Assembly: GCA_002452735.1 (NCBI GenBank)
Contig: DKFD01000007.1
Coordinates: 1 to 10,559 of the forward strand
Source: Patescibacteria group bacterium UBA6805
GTDB taxonomy: Bacteria > Patescibacteriota > Minisyncoccia > Minisyncoccales > Minisyncoccaceae
Length of the DNA stretch: 10,559 bases
Direction: 5' to 3'
Part shown: positions 1 through 6,494 of the stretch, in pieces
How the letters are laid out: every line of letters starts with the position of its first letter
Position numbering within the stretch: the stretch's first letter is position 1
The notes under the pieces: model-generated
What the model saw: the letters and a program-made list of their open reading frames with translations, nothing else
Database searches by the model: none
Told to the model about the DNA's origin: nothing
Position numbers and translations under genes: made by a program

Positions 1-56
1 CGGAAAGGATTCCGACTATGACGATGACCACCAGTATTTCAATGAGGGTGAAGGAT
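1..56 (-). repeat. Copy 1 of a 56-base repeat (pilin N-terminus coding)
   Basis: Matches 869-924 with two silent differences. The repeat may continue beyond the left edge. Near-identical DNA at the starts of tandem pilin genes fits recent duplication or gene conversion and could support recombination between the genes. Confidence 0.85.
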
Positions 57-64
57 TTATTCAT
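1..64 (-). CDS. Type IV pilin-like protein, N-terminal fragment cut by the left edge
   Basis: The first 21 codons of a gene reading leftward out of the window give MNKSFTLIEILVVIVIVG followed by ILS. This is a class III signal/prepilin N-terminus: a short basic leader, Phe at +1, Glu at +5, then a hydrophobic helix. It almost certainly encodes another pilin or pseudopilin like its upstream neighbour, exported by a type IV pilus system. The ATG (bases 64-62) lies inside the last codons of the upstream pilin gene, an 8-base ATGAATAA overlap, so translation is probably coupled. The residue before the expected cleavage site is Ser rather than the usual Gly. Whether it carries a LamG domain cannot be seen. 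The DNA of positions 1-56 matches 869-924 at all but two bases, so this gene arose by duplication or shares a strongly conserved start region. Confidence 0.85.
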   Translation of the reverse strand, partial: MNKSFTLIEILVVIVIVGILS

Positions 65-935
65 TAGCCGCTAAATCAAACTTTAATTCTGTTATCCTTT
101 GCCCAAATTCTCGATTATCAATTCCATTGTTTGATAATAATTTATTTAAACCGGAATAATAATTTTCCTGGATTTGGGACAAAGGAATAGAATCGGTATA
201 AGCGCGAACATCGTCAATTTTTCCTAAAAAAGTATAAGAAGTGCCTCCGTATGAACGACCGATTGCGTGTAAATTAAATTCTGTTGTGTGTGGTGCGATT
301 ATTGTTCTGGTTAAAATTAAACGACCATTAATATAAAGGGTGATATTGGCATTTCCGTCAGCTGCCCAAACAACATGGGTCCATCTATTAATATATTCAG
401 CGGAAGAAACGAAATCATAATAAATTCCTGCTCCGCCGGTAGGACGAAAGGAAAAATTATTTAGACTATTTCGCCTTATCAGAAAATTTGGACTAGCAGC
501 ATATGCACCAATATAAAAAACATATAAATTTGACTGCTCCCGCCAATTTAACCAATGTTCACAGGTCCATTTCGTGCCATCAGGAAGATTTATCGTTGGG
601 ACCATAACATTATCATCAACTCCGTCAAAATCCAGGCATTGCCCGGAAACACACTCTGATGCTGGCCTGTAATTAGCAACTATGTTCGGCTCAGTCGATC
701 CTGACCAGACTCCGTCATTAATTCCCCACGAATCGACAGTATTTCCATTAAATTTCCATTCGGATACCAAGTTAATCAATAAAGAATTTCTCAAAGAACT
801 GGAAAATGCCTGGCCTTTGGCAATATTGGCTTTGGAAGAAACCCCGGCCATGGAAACGATAATGAAGGCGGAAAGGATTCCGACTATGACAATGACCACC
901 AGTATTTCGATGAGGGTGAAGGATTTTCGCTCCAT
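57..935 (-). CDS. Type IV pilin-like protein with LamG/concanavalin A-like domain
   Basis: A 292-residue surface protein. Residues 1-28 are a prepilin signal and transmembrane/assembly helix (MERKS then FTLIEILVVIVIVGIL), with Phe6 as probable mature +1 and Glu10 as the +5 glutamate. Residues 29-60 continue the pilin helix. Residues about 58-250 look like a LamG/jelly-roll fold: SEWKFNG at 58, a Cys95-x4-Cys100 pair in CVSGQCLDFDG, WTHVVW at 185-190, LYINGRL at 200, and IGRS...GKIDDVRAY near 225-246, the usual LamG strand pattern. The C-terminal stretch 257-285 (ENYYSGLNKLL, NNGI, EF, RI) is shared with the pilin at the right edge. The likely role is a pilus or pseudopilus subunit displaying a binding domain, possibly for carbohydrate; the ligand is unknown. 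The start is fixed by the SFTLIE motif and by a promoter placed 6 bases upstream, so the mRNA should be leaderless. The gene looks more AT-rich than the housekeeping genes beside it. Confidence 0.88.
   Translation of the reverse strand: MERKSFTLIEILVVIVIVGILSAFIIVSMAGVSSKANIAKGQAFSSSLRNSLLINLVSEWKFNGNTVDSWGINDGVWSGSTEPNIVANYRPASECVSGQCLDFDGVDDNVMVPTINLPDGTKWTCEHWLNWREQSNLYVFYIGAYAASPNFLIRRNSLNNFSFRPTGGAGIYYDFVSSAEYINRWTHVVWAADGNANITLYINGRLILTRTIIAPHTTEFNLHAIGRSYGGTSYTFLGKIDDVRAYTDSIPLSQIQENYYSGLNKLLSNNGIDNREFGQRITELKFDLAANE
869..924 (-). repeat. Copy 2 of a 56-base repeat (pilin N-terminus coding)
   Basis: Positions 869-924 match 1-56 at 54 of 56 bases; the differences are at 891 versus 23 and 909 versus 41. 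Both copies encode the KSFTLIEILVVIVIVGILS segment of adjacent pilin genes. One difference (909/41) and the other (891/23) are both silent, so the protein segment is identical. Confidence 0.85.
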
Positions 936-941
936 TGATTG

Positions 942-970
942 ATTATATAAAACTTGGGCGAAACAGTCAA
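942..970 (-). promoter_or_regulatory. Sigma70-type promoter of the pilin gene, predicted leaderless
   Basis: On the minus strand TTGACT (970-965) is followed, after exactly 17 bases, by a consensus TATAAT (947-942). Only CAATCA separates the -10 box from the pilin ATG at 935. A start site 7 bases after the -10 box falls on the A of ATG. The -35 box begins immediately after the ychF stop codon, so the promoter fills the whole 36-base gap. There is no Shine-Dalgarno sequence. Confidence 0.8.
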
Positions 971-971
971 T

Positions 972-2021
972 TTACTTTCCGCTCTTTATCTCAATCACAT
1001 CCCCGTCCTGAACCACATAATCCTTGCCTTCTGTCCTGATTAACCCCTTTTCCCGGGCCTTGACAAATCCCCCGATGTCAAACAAATCCTTCCAGTTAAT
1101 GACTTCGGCCCTGATGAAAAAATCTTCAAAATCGCTGTGAATCGCTCCTCCGGCCTGAGGCGCCTTGTCTCCCCTTTTGATTGTCCAGGCCCTTGTCTCG
1201 TCCGGACCAGTGGTCAGAAAAGTAATCAAATCAAGAATTCTGTAGCTTTCCTTGATTAAATCGTTCAGCCTGGATTCCTGATAAACACCCAGGGCGATTT
1301 TGTCTTCTTGGCTCAATTCCGTCAAATCAGACTCTCCTAAAACGTCCATGACAACGGAATTATCGTTGAAAACGAATTCTCTCGCCTCTTCTTCTTTTCC
1401 GTTTAAAAGATAGATTCTCGGCTTGAAAGAAAGCAGCTGATAGCTTTTAATTATTTTCTCCTCTTCTTTCGCCCAACCGATATCGCAAAGAAGCTTGCCT
1501 TGTTTCAAGGTCTCGTAAACCCTTTTAAGCAGTTCCTCTTCTCTGACTGCTTTCTTGTCCCCCGCTTTCACCTCTCTTTCCAGAGAGCCCAGTCTTTTTT
1601 CTATGGTTTCCAAATCTTTCAAAATCAATTCAGTGTCAAGAATCTCCTTGTCTTTCAAGGGATTGATTTCCGAACGGACGTTAACAATGTTCTCGTTCCC
1701 GAAACAGCGCAGAACGTAAACAATGGCGTCAACCTCCCTGATGTTGGCAAGAAATTTGTTGCCCAGGCCCTCTCCTTTGCTCGCTCCCTCAACCAAACCG
1801 GCGATGTCTACGAATTCAATGGTGGTATAAATCTTTTTCTGGGAATGGGTCAGTTCCGCCAGCTTGTCTACCCGCTCATCAGGAACAGCCACCACGCCGA
1901 CATTAGGGTCAATGGTGCAAAAAGGATAATTGGCCCGGTCAACCTGCTTTTGGGTTATGGCCTGAAATAAAGTGGACTTGCCAACATTAGGCAGGCCGAC
2001 GATTCCGATGCGAAGAGGCAT
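972..2021 (-). CDS. ychF: Redox-regulated ATPase YchF (OLA1 family)
   Basis: A 349-residue P-loop protein of the Obg-related YchF family, near the usual length of about 360. The P-loop GLPNVGKST is at residues 9-17, the G3 motif DIAG at 72-75, and the G4 position reads NGKE at 207-210. That is the NxxE form which in this family favours ATP over GTP. The family's CTIDPN segment follows Cys35, the cysteine linked to redox regulation in E. coli YchF. A coiled-coil insert spans about 125-190. The C-terminal TGS domain begins near 265, with ETRAWTI at 275-281 and GGAIHSDFEDFFIRAEV at 291-307. It is a ribosome-associated ATPase with a role in translation and stress response. It is the last gene of the minus-strand run, 4 bases after the nuclease stop. 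No Shine-Dalgarno sequence precedes its ATG. The identification is secure; the link to the hydrogenase genes may be only positional. Confidence 0.97.
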   Translation of the reverse strand: MPLRIGIVGLPNVGKSTLFQAITQKQVDRANYPFCTIDPNVGVVAVPDERVDKLAELTHSQKKIYTTIEFVDIAGLVEGASKGEGLGNKFLANIREVDAIVYVLRCFGNENIVNVRSEINPLKDKEILDTELILKDLETIEKRLGSLEREVKAGDKKAVREEELLKRVYETLKQGKLLCDIGWAKEEEKIIKSYQLLSFKPRIYLLNGKEEEAREFVFNDNSVVMDVLGESDLTELSQEDKIALGVYQESRLNDLIKESYRILDLITFLTTGPDETRAWTIKRGDKAPQAGGAIHSDFEDFFIRAEVINWKDLFDIGGFVKAREKGLIRTEGKDYVVQDGDVIEIKSGK

Positions 2022-2025
2022 TGAT

Positions 2026-2859
2026 TTAATTATTTACTAATAATTCGGCTTCGGCTTTCATGTTTTGCAGTTGAACTCCGGATATTTTGGCTTTTCGGGA
2101 AAATTTTTCAATATCCATGTCAAGAACGTTTTTAACGGTCATAACGCACTCATTTGCGAAAACATCCATGAAGCAGCCCTTGAAAGAAGGCAGAACCGTA
2201 ATCGGATAAAGATTCTTGCTCTCTATCAAGCGCTCCAGACCGTTGTTTTCGGGATAATTCCAGCCCAAAAGCTCCACACCCTGGCACTTGCCGTAAGTTA
2301 TCGCTTTGTTGGTGAATTTGGCATTAGTGATTACCATGGGCCTGATTTCCTGCTCCCTCAAGCGTCCACCGGATTTGATGTCAAAAAAAGAAGCAAAAAC
2401 CTTCAAGCAAACACCGACATCGACTTTTTCTCCGGGTTTGTTCTTGTACTTGCATTCGGCTATCAAAAGAACATTGTCTTTCTCGATTAAAATGTCTGTT
2501 TCGTAATCAATGCATTTTCCTCTAAGCCATTCATTAGTCTTAACCGAATAGCCATGGGCTGAAAAAATCTCGCTGGCGTATTTTTCAAAACCGAATCCGG
2601 CCGGCCCCAAGTTCCTTATCCCTTCCCTCAGACTGAAGCGCATTGACGTTTCAAGGCTTTCTTTCTTGAGAGTGCTTTTAACGGCTCTGAAAATTTCCTT
2701 CGTCTTAATGCCGGGATAAATCATTTCCCCTATCTCCTTTCCGATTTTTTCGGCCAATTGCCGGGAACCACCGGACTTAACGACCGAGCGATGGACTTTT
2801 TCCAAGGAAAACGGCTCGCTTTCTCCTCTGGCATTAATAACATTGATTTCGATTGCCAT
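2026..2859 (-). CDS. ATP-cone domain fused to Mrr-like PD-(D/E)XK nuclease
   Basis: A 277-residue two-domain protein. Residues 3-88 resemble an ATP-cone, the nucleotide-sensing domain of ribonucleotide reductases and NrdR: VINARGESEPFSLEKV at 7-22, followed by the helical tail. Residues 88-200 are a restriction endonuclease fold of the Mrr type. They include GFGFEKYASEIFSAHGY at 88-104, a catalytic set Asp122 (TDILI), Glu135 and Lys137 (AECKYK), and the Mrr-like stretch VITNAKFTNKAITYG at 176-190. Residues 240-277 look like a small helical, possibly helix-hairpin-helix, DNA-binding tail. All PD-(D/E)XK residues are present, so it should be an active nuclease, perhaps gated by ATP or dATP. No methyltransferase accompanies it, which argues against a classic restriction system. 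It lies 5 bases after the MazG-like gene and 4 bases before ychF. Its biological role is unknown; DNA repair or defence are both possible. Confidence 0.85.
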   Translation of the reverse strand: MAIEINVINARGESEPFSLEKVHRSVVKSGGSRQLAEKIGKEIGEMIYPGIKTKEIFRAVKSTLKKESLETSMRFSLREGIRNLGPAGFGFEKYASEIFSAHGYSVKTNEWLRGKCIDYETDILIEKDNVLLIAECKYKNKPGEKVDVGVCLKVFASFFDIKSGGRLREQEIRPMVITNAKFTNKAITYGKCQGVELLGWNYPENNGLERLIESKNLYPITVLPSFKGCFMDVFANECVMTVKNVLDMDIEKFSRKAKISGVQLQNMKAEAELLVNN

Positions 2860-2864
2860 AAATA

Positions 2865-3194
2865 TTATCTGTTATCTCCGCTTCCGTGGAGTTGATTGCG
2901 CTCCTGGCGCGATTTTAGCTTTTCCAAATTGTTTGCGGCGATGTTCTCCAGGGAAATACCCAGCTCAACGGAAAGATTGGCAAGATACCACAAGACGTCT
3001 CCCAGCTCTTTGTTCAATTCGCTTCTCTTCTCTTCGGTGATTTCCCCGTTGCCATCCCTTAAAACCTTTTTGATTTTTTCGGCAATTTCTCCGGCTTCCC
3101 CGACCAGTCCCAGGGTGGGATAAATGAAATTATTCCCCAAATCGGGATAAATAGCCGTTGTTCTCGCTTGTTTTTGGTATTCTTCGAAAGTCAT
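2865..3194 (-). CDS. MazG-like nucleoside triphosphate pyrophosphohydrolase
   Basis: A 109-residue all-alpha protein of the MazG/dUTPase-like superfamily. It would hydrolyse (d)NTPs to monophosphates and pyrophosphate using Mg2+. The metal-binding motif is complete: Glu33-x2-Glu36 (LVGEAGEIAEK) and Glu63-x2-Asp66 (KELGDVLWYLANL). The N-terminal TFEEYQKQARTTAIYP segment is typical of short single-domain members, so this is not the two-domain housekeeping MazG. Its ATG overlaps the stop of the upstream membrane-protein gene as ATGA (3194-3191), suggesting translational coupling. The nuclease gene follows after 5 bases. Substrate preference, canonical dNTPs or damaged nucleotides, cannot be read from the sequence. 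Confidence 0.9.
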   Translation of the reverse strand: MTFEEYQKQARTTAIYPDLGNNFIYPTLGLVGEAGEIAEKIKKVLRDGNGEITEEKRSELNKELGDVLWYLANLSVELGISLENIAANNLEKLKSRQERNQLHGSGDNR

Positions 3195-3700
3195 ATTTCT
3201 TTTTTATGATTTATTATCCCTAAAAACAATGTGGCCAAAAATCCTCCGGCCAGGGCGGTGAAAAATTGGGGATAACCCATCATCAAAGCCACCTTGTCCG
3301 CCACCGGATTCTCGAACACGCTCAAAACCAGGAAGCTCGTTGACCACAGAAACAAAAATTTGAGCAAAGAAGCGGCGGCCACCGCAAAATACAAATTCTT
3401 TTTTCTAAAAAAGTCGAAGGTTAAAACCAAAACCGCGTTGCTTAAAACGATAAAAGGAACAACCGGGGCCAAAACAAAAGGAAGAAAACCTGAAGCCAAG
3501 GAAATAACGCTCGGAAAAATGCAAAAACCCAAGGCAACCTTTCTCCCCAGTAAAACTATTGAGGAAAAAAGGAGAAAATTGACCAGGGTTCCGGTAATCA
3601 TCTGATTTTTCAGCAAGGGAGCGAAAATCAGCAATCCGGCGAAAAGGAAAAACCCGGCCGAAAACGAATTAACGATACTGATTGATTTTGTCTGTTCCAT
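3191..3700 (-). CDS. Six-helix membrane protein, hydrogenase-associated, ECF S-component-like
   Basis: A 169-residue very hydrophobic protein with no signal peptide and about six membrane segments: roughly 13-30, 35-52, 57-73, 76-96, 103-127 and 144-163. It ends in a basic HKKEI tail. The closing motif YPQFFTALAGGFLATLF (143-159) resembles small integral membrane proteins found next to iron hydrogenases, sometimes simply annotated as iron hydrogenase. These share the size and topology of ECF-transporter substrate-binding (S) subunits. It lies 1 base after hydA. A Shine-Dalgarno-like AGGA sits 6 bases before the ATG, one of the few visible in this window. It may anchor the hydrogenase to the membrane or import a cofactor or its precursor. 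The family assignment is from recall and topology, and the function is unproven. Confidence 0.7.
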   Translation of the reverse strand: MEQTKSISIVNSFSAGFFLFAGLLIFAPLLKNQMITGTLVNFLLFSSIVLLGRKVALGFCIFPSVISLASGFLPFVLAPVVPFIVLSNAVLVLTFDFFRKKNLYFAVAAASLLKFLFLWSTSFLVLSVFENPVADKVALMMGYPQFFTALAGGFLATLFLGIINHKKEI

Positions 3701-3701
3701 A

Positions 3702-5435
3702 TTATTTCCTAATTATTTTAACTTTTTCTTTTTTCTTGGGAAAATACTTGGTGTGGCATATTTTATGAATTGTTTCTTTATTGTTCAAAAAGTTTTTGTA
3801 CAATTCTTTAACCGCGGGGTTGTCGTCGGCCAAGCGAATCTGCTTTTTCTCGTCAATCTTGTAAAGCCCCTTGGCTCTCCTGGCTCTGATTTCCTTGCTG
3901 GTCGGAACGGGCTGTCCGCCGCCGCCGATGCATCCTCCGAAGCAAGCCATTACTTCAACGTAATCGTAAAGCTTGGGATTTTTCTTCAGTTTCTCCAGAA
4001 TATCCTTGGCATTGCCCAAGCCGTTGACCACGGCCACCCGCAAAGGCACACCTCCCAGAATTACCTCCGCCTCCTTGACTTCTTCCATTCCCCTTACTTT
4101 CTTGAAATTAATCCTGGCGTTTTTCCTGCCCGTCAGTTTCCTGATAGCGGTTCTTAAGGCCGATTCGGTCACTCCGCCGCTGGCGCCGTAAATCACTCCG
4201 GCTCCGCTCGGCTCTCCCAAAAGATGGTCAAGCTTTCCTTCTTTGACAAAGCTCAAGTCAATATCACGGCTCTTCAAAAGACAAGCCAACTCATGGGTGG
4301 TCAGAACATAATCAACCGGATTTAATCCCTGCAATTGCAACTCTTTTCTGGTGATTTCGTATTTCTTTGAAACACAGGGCATGATTGAAACCACGACAAT
4401 CTTTTTCGGGTCGATTTTCTCTTTTTCCGCCACGTATTTTTTGATTATCCCTCCCAGAATAATGTGGGGAGACCGGACCGAAGTCAAACGGGAAATGAAT
4501 CTGGGGTAATAGAACTCGACGAATTTCACCCAGGCCGGACAGCAGGAAGTGAACATGGGCAACTTCTTTTGCTTCTGCACCCTTTCAATTAATTCATTCG
4601 CCTCTTCAATGGTCGTGACATCGGCGGCGACGGAAACATCAAAAACCCTTTGAGCCCCCAACTGCCTGAGCGCGCCGATCAGTTTATCGGTCACGATCGT
4701 GCCATAGGGCAGGCCGAATTCTTCGCCGATGCTCGCCCTGATCGAAGGAGCAAACTGAAAAACAACAAATTTTTTCCTGTCTTTAAGAACCGCTTCCACG
4801 TCTTTTATGGAATCAACCTCTTCGAATGCAGCAGCCGGACAATGAACGATGCATTGACCGCAATAAACGCAGTCCTTGTCTTTTTTCTTTGAGGGCACAA
4901 CTTCAATAAAAGAATCGTGGTCTTCCAGTTCCAAAAATCCCACGCCCTGTTTTTTGCAAATCTCCACGCAATTCCTGCAATCAATGCATTTCTCGCTTTT
5001 GAAAACAACGGCTGGCCCGAACTGTAGAATCGGATAATTCCTTTTCCTGTCTTTGAATTTGCTTAAATCCAAATCGTATTCCTGGGCCAGAGCCAAAAGA
5101 CGGCAATTGTAGCTTCTCATGCAGTCACGGCAGCTTTCCACGTGCTGGGCGAAAAGCATTTCCAGATTGATTTTTCTCAATCTCCTTATCTCCGGAGAAT
5201 CGGTGATAATGACCATTCCGTCCTCCAGCTTAGTGGAACAAGCGGTAAAAAATCCCTTTCTGTCTTTTATGGAAACTAGGCAAAGGCGGCAGCCCGCTGA
5301 CGCTTCCAAATCGGGATGATAGCACAAGCTGGGAATTTTCAATCCGTTCTTTCTGGCCACATCCAGAACGGTCTGTCCCTTAAAGCAGCTTATCTCCCGG
5401 CCGTTGATTGAAACTTTAATCTTTTTTCTTCTCAT
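3702..5435 (-). CDS. hydA: [FeFe] hydrogenase catalytic subunit, NADH-linked type
   Basis: A 577-residue hydrogenase that reversibly reduces protons to H2 in the cytoplasm. Its domain order and length match clostridial CpI. An N-terminal [2Fe-2S] domain has Cys38, 49, 52 and 66. A His-ligated [4Fe-4S] site has His98, Cys102, 105 and 111. Two ferredoxin-type [4Fe-4S] motifs follow: Cys150/153/156/160 and Cys189/192/195/199. The H-cluster motifs are L1 TSCCPAW at 296-302, L2 MPCVSKKYE at 352-360, and L3 EVMACFGGCIGGGGQP at 494-509. The cluster ligands are therefore Cys299, 354, 498 and 502, with Cys298 as the proton-relay cysteine; Glu278, Glu281 and Arg285 sit where CpI has its proton-path residues. 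The small-subunit-like tail is at about 520-566. The start overlaps the NuoF-like stop as ATGA. It lacks the extra C-terminal [2Fe-2S] extension of Thermotoga HydA. The catalytic set looks intact; the HydEFG maturases it needs are not in this window. Confidence 0.97.
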   Translation of the reverse strand: MRRKKIKVSINGREISCFKGQTVLDVARKNGLKIPSLCYHPDLEASAGCRLCLVSIKDRKGFFTACSTKLEDGMVIITDSPEIRRLRKINLEMLFAQHVESCRDCMRSYNCRLLALAQEYDLDLSKFKDRKRNYPILQFGPAVVFKSEKCIDCRNCVEICKKQGVGFLELEDHDSFIEVVPSKKKDKDCVYCGQCIVHCPAAAFEEVDSIKDVEAVLKDRKKFVVFQFAPSIRASIGEEFGLPYGTIVTDKLIGALRQLGAQRVFDVSVAADVTTIEEANELIERVQKQKKLPMFTSCCPAWVKFVEFYYPRFISRLTSVRSPHIILGGIIKKYVAEKEKIDPKKIVVVSIMPCVSKKYEITRKELQLQGLNPVDYVLTTHELACLLKSRDIDLSFVKEGKLDHLLGEPSGAGVIYGASGGVTESALRTAIRKLTGRKNARINFKKVRGMEEVKEAEVILGGVPLRVAVVNGLGNAKDILEKLKKNPKLYDYVEVMACFGGCIGGGGQPVPTSKEIRARRAKGLYKIDEKKQIRLADDNPAVKELYKNFLNNKETIHKICHTKYFPKKKEKVKIIRK

Positions 5436-6421
5436 AAATCAATATTCATTACTTTCTTTAAAAAACTTTTAAAAGGAACAGGAGCCCCTCTGCCCAGAGC
5501 ACAGAAACTCGTTTCTTCCAAAGAAAAAAATATTTCATTCAGGGCTTCTTTGTTTAAGTCTTTTTTTCTTATCATTTCTTTGAGGCGAAAAAGCCCTTCC
5601 CGGCAAGGAAGACACTTGTCGCAATTGCCTTTCATGAAAAATTCAACCCATTTTTTCATAAGAGCATGGGGGTCTGTTTTTCTTTTGTCGTAAACCGTGA
5701 TTGACCCGGCTCCGGTAACCGGCCTGGCCAGCTCCGACCCCAGGAATATCTCTCCGGCCGCTCCCCCGCCCGACTGGACGTAAAAATCAAAATCGGGATA
5801 ATTATTCGTCTTTTTTAAAACCTCTTTAATGGTTAATGATTCCGAAAACTCGAAAACTCCCGGCTTCTTGATATCTCCGTTAACCGAATAGAATCTGGTG
5901 TTTTTATATTCTCCCCTGCTTATCCTGCTGGCGTAGTAAAAAGTTTCCACGTTATTAACCAGGGTGGGAAAGCCGAAAAGCCCTTTTTCCGCCAGATAAG
6001 GCGGTTTCATTCTGGGCTCAACTCTCTTTCCCTCAATTGCTTCGCACAAAGCGGTTTCTTCTCCGCCGATATATCCTTTTTTCTTTTCAAAAAGGATTAT
6101 TGGCTTCTTGCCGATTATCCTCTTCAGGTTCTTCCCATATTTTTTGAAATACAAGGGATTCAGATAAACATATCCCTCGGAAGCTCCCAGGCCTTCCATG
6201 GCCAGAATCATACCGTTAATCACCTCTTCCGGGAACTTTTCCAGCAAAAAACCGTCTTTAAAAACTCCGGGCTCTCCTTCCGAAGCGTTGCAAATAACGA
6301 ATTTTCTCTCGGCCTTGGCCTTTTTAACCAGCTTCCACTTGAGCCAGGTCGGAAATCCGGCCCCGCCCCGGCCCAAAAGGTTGGCTTTTTTCAATTTTAA
6401 AATAATGTTTTGTTTAGCCAT
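5432..6421 (-). CDS. Short NuoF-like NADH/FMN-binding subunit of the hydrogenase (HydB-like)
   Basis: A 329-residue homologue of complex I subunit NuoF and hydrogenase subunit HydB. It would pass electrons from NADH through FMN to iron-sulphur clusters and on to HydA, or the reverse. The FMN/NADH motifs are GRGGAGFPT at 17-25, CNASEGEPGVFKD at 44-56, GGEETAL at 119-125, and KGLFGFPTLVNNVET at 146-160. An SLBB region lies around 175-240. The C-terminal [4Fe-4S] site has Cys267, 270 and 273 plus Cys307. It is clearly shorter than NuoF (over 420 residues) or HydB. It lacks both the N-terminal lead-in and thioredoxin-like [2Fe-2S] domain and the C-terminal ferredoxin domain. The usual NADEGEPG reads NASEGEPG, replacing an FMN-site Asp with Ser. 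It is first in the operon, with the promoter -10 box ending 11 bases upstream and no Shine-Dalgarno sequence. Confidence 0.92.
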   Translation of the reverse strand: MAKQNIILKLKKANLLGRGGAGFPTWLKWKLVKKAKAERKFVICNASEGEPGVFKDGFLLEKFPEEVINGMILAMEGLGASEGYVYLNPLYFKKYGKNLKRIIGKKPIILFEKKKGYIGGEETALCEAIEGKRVEPRMKPPYLAEKGLFGFPTLVNNVETFYYASRISRGEYKNTRFYSVNGDIKKPGVFEFSESLTIKEVLKKTNNYPDFDFYVQSGGGAAGEIFLGSELARPVTGAGSITVYDKRKTDPHALMKKWVEFFMKGNCDKCLPCREGLFRLKEMIRKKDLNKEALNEIFFSLEETSFCALGRGAPVPFKSFLKKVMNIDL

Positions 6422-6432
6422 TTTACAAAGAG

Positions 6433-6462
6433 ATTATACCATAAAAGATTTAAAAAAGGCAA
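6433..6462 (-). promoter_or_regulatory. Promoter of the hydrogenase operon, nearly leaderless
   Basis: On the minus strand TTGCCT (6462-6457), an 18-base spacer and consensus TATAAT (6438-6433). A TGG directly upstream makes an extended -10 element. A start 7 bases after the -10 box lies near 6426, leaving about 5 leader bases (GTAAA) before the ATG at 6421. No Shine-Dalgarno sequence can fit. Confidence 0.75.
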
Positions 6463-6470
6463 TTATTGCC
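6458..6470. promoter_or_regulatory. 13-base palindrome between the divergent promoters, possible operator
   Basis: GGCAATTATTGCC is a perfect 6-base inverted repeat around one central T. The -35 box of the leftward hydrogenase promoter and that of the rightward DUF2090 promoter each use one arm. A protein bound here would touch both promoters. The palindrome may instead follow simply from two back-to-back TTGCC-type -35 boxes, so the operator reading is an inference. Confidence 0.5.
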
Positions 6471-6494
6471 AAAACGAGCCAAAGATAGTATGAT
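6466..6494 (+). promoter_or_regulatory. Promoter of the DUF2090 gene, predicted leaderless
   Basis: TTGCCA (6466-6471), 17 bases, then TATGAT (6489-6494). Seven bases separate the -10 box from the ATG at 6502, so transcription should begin at or one base before the start codon. This decides between the possible starts at 6466 (TTG), 6490 and 6502, because the first two would lie upstream of the transcript. Confidence 0.75.

Noticed and set aside
1500..1970. 156-codon plus-strand open frame opposite ychF, and similar frames opposite other genes
   Set aside because: They lie fully within secure genes on the other strand and show no domain, so they are shadows.
2022..2045. Possible leaderless promoter before ychF (AT-rich TAAATAATTAAATCA)
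   Set aside because: No good TATAAT and no -35 box at the right spacing; the stretch is mostly the end of the nuclease gene.
2026..2859. Classic restriction-modification system
   Set aside because: The Mrr-like nuclease has no methyltransferase or specificity gene nearby and carries an ATP-cone instead.
2860..2882. GGAG and GATAAT before the nuclease ATG
   Set aside because: GGAG is about 16 bases from the start, too far for a Shine-Dalgarno sequence, and GATAAT lacks a matching -35 box.
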